DNA from: Oscillospiraceae bacterium | GTDB taxonomy: Bacteria > Bacillota > Clostridia > Oscillospirales > Oscillospiraceae | Direction: 5' to 3' | DNA length: 8,469 nucleotides | NCBI GenBank assembly: GCA_016295225.1 | Contig: JAEDLP010000080.1 | Location: forward strand, 1-8,469 | In this document: piece by piece, positions 5,594 to 8,469 of the stretch | Layout of the letters: each line of letters begins with the position of its first letter | Numbering within the stretch: position 1 is the stretch's first letter | Position numbers and translations under genes: made by a program | The notes under the pieces: generated by a model | What the model was told of the DNA's origin: nothing | Seen by the model: only the letters and a program-made list of their open reading frames with translations | Database searches by the model: none

Positions 5594-6573
5594 CGGGGGG
5601 ACACCTCCTCTCTCAAGGGCTGGAAGCAGGCGGCCAGATGCCCGCCGCCGCAGTCTGCCATGGCGGGGTAGCCCTGGCGGCACCGGTCGTCGGCGTAGGG
5701 ACACCGGGGGGCGAACATACAGGACAGGGGCGGCTCGAAGAGGGCCGGGGGAGAGCCGGGGATGGTCTCCAGACGGCTGCCCTTGGCGCCGCCGCCGGGG
5801 ATGGAGGCGATGAGGGCCCGGCTGTAGGGGTGGCAGGCCCCCCGGAGGAGGGCGCGGGTCTCGCCGGTCTCCACCACCTTGCCGGCGTACATGACGGAGA
5901 TCCGGTCACAGGTCTCGGCCACCACGCCGAAGTTGTGGGTGATGAGCAGGATGCTCATGCCCAGGTCGGCGGAGAGCTGCTGAAGCAGCTCCAGGATCTG
6001 GGCCTGGATGGTCACGTCCAGAGCGGTGGTGGGCTCGTCAGCGATGAGGAGCTTGGGGGAGCAGGCGATGGACATGGCGATCATCACCCGCTGCTGCATG
6101 CCGCCGGACAGCTCAAAGGGGTACTGCTTGCAGCGCTTGGCGGCGGGCTCGATGCCCACCTTGGCCAGAAGTTCCTGGGCCTTTTCCCGGCCCTCGGCCT
6201 TGCTTGCCCCGGTGTGGAAGCGGTACATATCAGAAATCTGGTCGCCGATGGTCATCAGGGGGTTCAGGGAGGTCATGGGGTCCTGGAAGATCATGGAGAT
6301 CTCCGTGCCCCGGAGCTTTTCCATCTCCCGGTTGGACAGGGAGAGGATCTCCTTGTCCTCAAAGCGGATGGAGCCGTTCATGCGGCTGCGCTGGGGGTTG
6401 TGGAGCCGCAGAATGGACTTGGCGGTCATGGACTTGCCGCAGCCGGACTCTCCCACCACCCCGTGGATCTCCCCGGGGCGGACGGCCAGATCCACGCCGG
6501 ACAGGGCGTAGACGATGCCCCGGGTGGACATGAGCTCCACCGTCAGGTTTTTGATTTCCAGCAAATTATCCAT
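5590..6573 (-). CDS. dppD: Peptide ABC transporter ATP-binding protein, DppD/OppD-like
   Basis: This 327-residue ATPase is the first of the pair. It carries Walker A GESGCGKS (41-48, followed by M instead of the common T), Q-loop Q97 in MIFQDP, the signature LSGGMQQR (155-162), Walker B LLIADEP (175-181), D-loop TALD (183-186) and H-loop H213 in ITHNFG. The C-terminal extension includes HPYSRAL and the same cysteine spacing as its partner: C285, C291, C298 and C316. Start 6573 is chosen because GGAGG (6582-6586) lies eight bases upstream; a GTG at 6582 would overlap that site. It overlaps the preceding permease gene by eight bases and the following ATPase gene by four. Having both ATPases supports a Dpp/Opp-type five-gene importer. 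Confidence 0.95.
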   Translation of the reverse strand: MDNLLEIKNLTVELMSTRGIVYALSGVDLAVRPGEIHGVVGESGCGKSMTAKSILRLHNPQRSRMNGSIRFEDKEILSLSNREMEKLRGTEISMIFQDPMTSLNPLMTIGDQISDMYRFHTGASKAEGREKAQELLAKVGIEPAAKRCKQYPFELSGGMQQRVMIAMSIACSPKLLIADEPTTALDVTIQAQILELLQQLSADLGMSILLITHNFGVVAETCDRISVMYAGKVVETGETRALLRGACHPYSRALIASIPGGGAKGSRLETIPGSPPALFEPPLSCMFAPRCPYADDRCRQGYPAMADCGGGHLAACFQPLREEVSPR

Positions 6574-7510
6574 CCAGAGCACCTCCTTCCTTGGTCTTCT
6601 TTTTCAGTAATTTCTTCTCGTACTTTCGGAAGCTGGGCAGGGCCGTCTGAGACTGGTCCAGGTACTGATGGAGGCCGTCGCTGAAGATGTTCAGGGAGAC
6701 CACCACCACCACGATGACCAGACCGGGGATCAGGGACAGGAGGGGGTTCATCAGCAGGACGGAGCGGCCCTCGTCCAGCATGGCGCCCCAGTCGGCCTGG
6801 GGAGGCTGGGTGCCCAGACCCAGGAAGGACAGAGAGGCCAGATCCAGGATGGCGTAGGCGATGTCCAGGGTGATCTGCACCAGGATGGTGGAGATGCAGT
6901 TGGGCAGGATGTGGCGGTAGATGATGCGGGTATCGGAGTAGCCCAGGGACACGCAGGCGGAGACATAGACCTTGTTCTTCTCCACCAGGGTCAGGGAGCG
7001 GGTCAGACGGGTGAGCATGGGCACGTAGACGATGCCCAGGGCCAGCACGGCGTTGAAGGTGTTGCGGCCCAGACCGGCCACCAGAATGAAGGCCAGCAGC
7101 AGGGAGGGGAAGGACAGCAGCACGTCGCAGCAGCGCATGATGATGGTGTCGGCAAAGCCGCCCTTGTAGCCGGAGATGAGGCCCAGGGGGATGCCGAGAA
7201 TCATGGAGATGGCCACCACCCCCAGGGCGCTGATCAGGGCGGACCGGCCGCCGTAGAGCACCCGGGAGAAGATGTCCCGGCCGTTCTGGTCACAGCCGAA
7301 GAGGTGCTCGGCGGAGGGCTTGGCCAGAACCTGGGTGAGATCCTGGGCGTTGGGGGGGGAGGGGGCGATCACCGAGGCGAAGACGCAGCAGAGCAGGATG
7401 GCCAGCAGCAGGATGGTGGCCACGGTGACGGCGGGGGTGAAGAGCTTGCCCACGTTCTTTTTCTTTTGGGAACGGTAAAGAGGGCCATGCCCGATGAATG
7501 CACTGAACAT
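6566..7510 (-). CDS. dppC: Peptide ABC transporter permease, DppC/OppC-like
   Basis: The 314-residue inner-membrane subunit has a cytoplasmic, Lys-rich N-terminus, a first membrane helix (about 27-49), and the family signature FGCDQNGRDIFSRVLYGGRS (71-90). Further helices lie at about 92-114, 130-148, 153-167, 206-230 and 257-276. The EAA loop that docks onto the ATPases is around 181-212 (VSACVSLGYSDTRIIYRHIL), and GLGTQPPQADWGAML (231-245) is the expected conserved segment before the last helix. The C-terminal tail is strongly basic (KKLLKKKTK). GGAGGG (7518-7523) lies seven bases before the ATG, and the gene begins 13 bases after the DppB-like stop. It pairs with DppB to form the translocation pore. 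Confidence 0.95.
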   Translation of the reverse strand: MFSAFIGHGPLYRSQKKKNVGKLFTPAVTVATILLLAILLCCVFASVIAPSPPNAQDLTQVLAKPSAEHLFGCDQNGRDIFSRVLYGGRSALISALGVVAISMILGIPLGLISGYKGGFADTIIMRCCDVLLSFPSLLLAFILVAGLGRNTFNAVLALGIVYVPMLTRLTRSLTLVEKNKVYVSACVSLGYSDTRIIYRHILPNCISTILVQITLDIAYAILDLASLSFLGLGTQPPQADWGAMLDEGRSVLLMNPLLSLIPGLVIVVVVVSLNIFSDGLHQYLDQSQTALPSFRKYEKKLLKKKTKEGGALDG

Positions 7511-7523
7511 AACTTCTCCCTCC

Positions 7524-8450
7524 TTACTTCATGCGGATGCGGGGGTCCAGGACGGCGTAGAGGATGTCTACCAGCAGGTTGATGCACAGGAAGACGAAGA
7601 CCATCAGCAGAGTGACCCCCTGGACCACGGGGTAGTCGGCGGACTTGATGCCGGAGATCAGCAGGTCACCCAGGCCGCCCATGGCGAAGACGCTCTCCAC
7701 CAGCACGGCCCCCACCAGCATGGAGCCCACCTGGATGGAGGTGACGGTGATGATGGGGATGAGCGCATTTTTCAGGGCATACTTTAGAATGACCTGCCGC
7801 TGGGGCAGGCCCTTGGCGGTGGCGGTGCGGATGTAGTCCGAGTTGAGCTGCTCGATCATGGTGGTGCGGGTAATGCGGCTGGTGAGGGCGATCATGTTCA
7901 TGGCCAGGGCGATGGCCGGCAGGATCATCTCCCGGATGCCGTTGCCCTGGTAGATGGACGGGAACCAGTGGAGCTTTAAGGCAAAGACCATCATCAGCAC
8001 CAGGGCGGTCAGGAAGACCGGGGAGGCCACCAGGACCAGGGTGATGACCGACAAGAGCTTGTCCAGCCAGGTGTTCATCTTCACCGCGCTGATGACGCCC
8101 ACAGGGATGGCCACTACCATGGCCATGAGTCCGGCCATGAGGACCAGCCCCAGGGTGGTGCCGATGCGCTGACCGATGAGATAGTCCACGCTCTGCTTAT
8201 ACTGGTAACTCTCACCGAAATCCCCCTGGAGGACGCCGGTAATCCAGATCACGTACTGCTCGGGATAACTCTTATCCAGATGATAATGCTCGCGAAGCTC
8301 CTGACGGGTCTCTTCGCTGACGTTCTTGCCCTTGGTCATGGAGGCCACGGGGTCCGACGGGGTGATGCGGACCATGGCGAAGATCAGCACAGAGACGGCG
8401 ATGAGGACCAGGATCATCTGTCCCAGCCGCTTGAGAATATACTTTCCCAC
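7524..8450 (-). CDS. dppB: Peptide ABC transporter permease, DppB/OppB-like
   Basis: The 308-residue protein is the second pore subunit. It starts MGKYILKRLGQMILVLIAVS, the usual beginning of DppB proteins, with a first helix at about 11-28. An external loop includes RITPSDPV and GDFGESYQYKQSV. Further helices lie at about 98-122, 134-158, 175-190, 230-255 and 278-300. The EAA docking loop is at 205-233 (DYIRTATAKGLPQRQVILKY), and the C-terminus LDPRIRMK is typical. The start codon is GTG (8450-8448): GAGAGG (8458-8463) sits seven bases upstream, and no in-frame ATG occurs between it and the window edge. It is the first gene of the transporter set visible here; the operon promoter, and possibly other genes, lie beyond the right edge. 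Confidence 0.95.
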   Translation of the reverse strand: MGKYILKRLGQMILVLIAVSVLIFAMVRITPSDPVASMTKGKNVSEETRQELREHYHLDKSYPEQYVIWITGVLQGDFGESYQYKQSVDYLIGQRIGTTLGLVLMAGLMAMVVAIPVGVISAVKMNTWLDKLLSVITLVLVASPVFLTALVLMMVFALKLHWFPSIYQGNGIREMILPAIALAMNMIALTSRITRTTMIEQLNSDYIRTATAKGLPQRQVILKYALKNALIPIITVTSIQVGSMLVGAVLVESVFAMGGLGDLLISGIKSADYPVVQGVTLLMVFVFLCINLLVDILYAVLDPRIRMK

Positions 8451-8469
8451 CGAAACACCTCTCTCTTTT

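Noticed and set aside
5594..5704. An upstream start for the DppF-like ATPase at 5704
   Set aside because: It would overlap the preceding ATPase gene by over 110 bases with an arginine-rich sequence. The ATGA overlap at 5590-5593 with its ribosome-binding site is far more typical.
5638..7582. Long plus-strand open frames opposite the ATPase and DppC-like genes (5638-6684 and 6668-7582)
   Set aside because: They have low-complexity Gly/His/Gln/Asp composition typical of antisense frames, while the minus-strand genes carry full family motifs.
1..8469. CRISPR arrays, insertion sequences, tRNA or rRNA genes, integrase or phage genes
   Set aside because: I saw no regularly spaced repeats, terminal inverted repeats with a transposase, cloverleaf-like sequence or phage motifs anywhere in the window.

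Overview
The window is about 8.5 kb of GC-rich chromosome. It looks like a Gram-positive member of the Clostridia, most plausibly a high-GC Oscillospiraceae-type gut anaerobe. The support is strong GGAGG ribosome-binding sites on nearly every gene, sigma-A-like promoters, short A/U-flanked terminator hairpins and a CitB-type response regulator. The taxonomic guess is inference from style, not from a marker gene.

Layout, left to right. Positions 1-165 (+) hold the 3' end of an unrecognised gene, closed by a bidirectional terminator (171-207). Facing it is a CitB/DcuR-family response regulator (221-898, -) with its own clear promoter (932-960, -). No sensor kinase gene is adjacent. A second, plus-strand promoter (1018-1047) drives what looks like a roughly 100-nt transcript. 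It ends at a perfect 15-bp terminator hairpin (1120-1154) and carries a small reading frame with an excellent ribosome-binding site but no stop codon before the terminator. This is the least explained part of the window.

From 1155 to the right edge everything lies on the minus strand and forms a nutrient-uptake locus. Read in transcription order it is: permease DppB-like (8450-7524), permease DppC-like (7510-6566), ATPase DppD-like (6573-5590), ATPase DppF-like (5593-4649), a lipoprotein peptide-binding protein DppA-like (4584-2965), a terminator-like hairpin (2932-2966), a hairpin-rich 205-nt leader, and a metal-dependent amidohydrolase of the YtcJ/amidohydrolase-3 family (2759-1155). The first four genes are tightly packed or overlapping, which implies translational coupling. 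The binding protein sits last in the transporter set, behind a short spacer with a hairpin.

Together the minus-strand genes encode a complete peptide-type ABC importer: one lipid-anchored binding protein, two membrane subunits and two ATPases. A cytoplasmic hydrolase follows that may act on the imported amide or N-acylated compound. That coupling is inference from gene order. The response regulator may control this locus or its own promoter, but nothing in the sequence proves its target.
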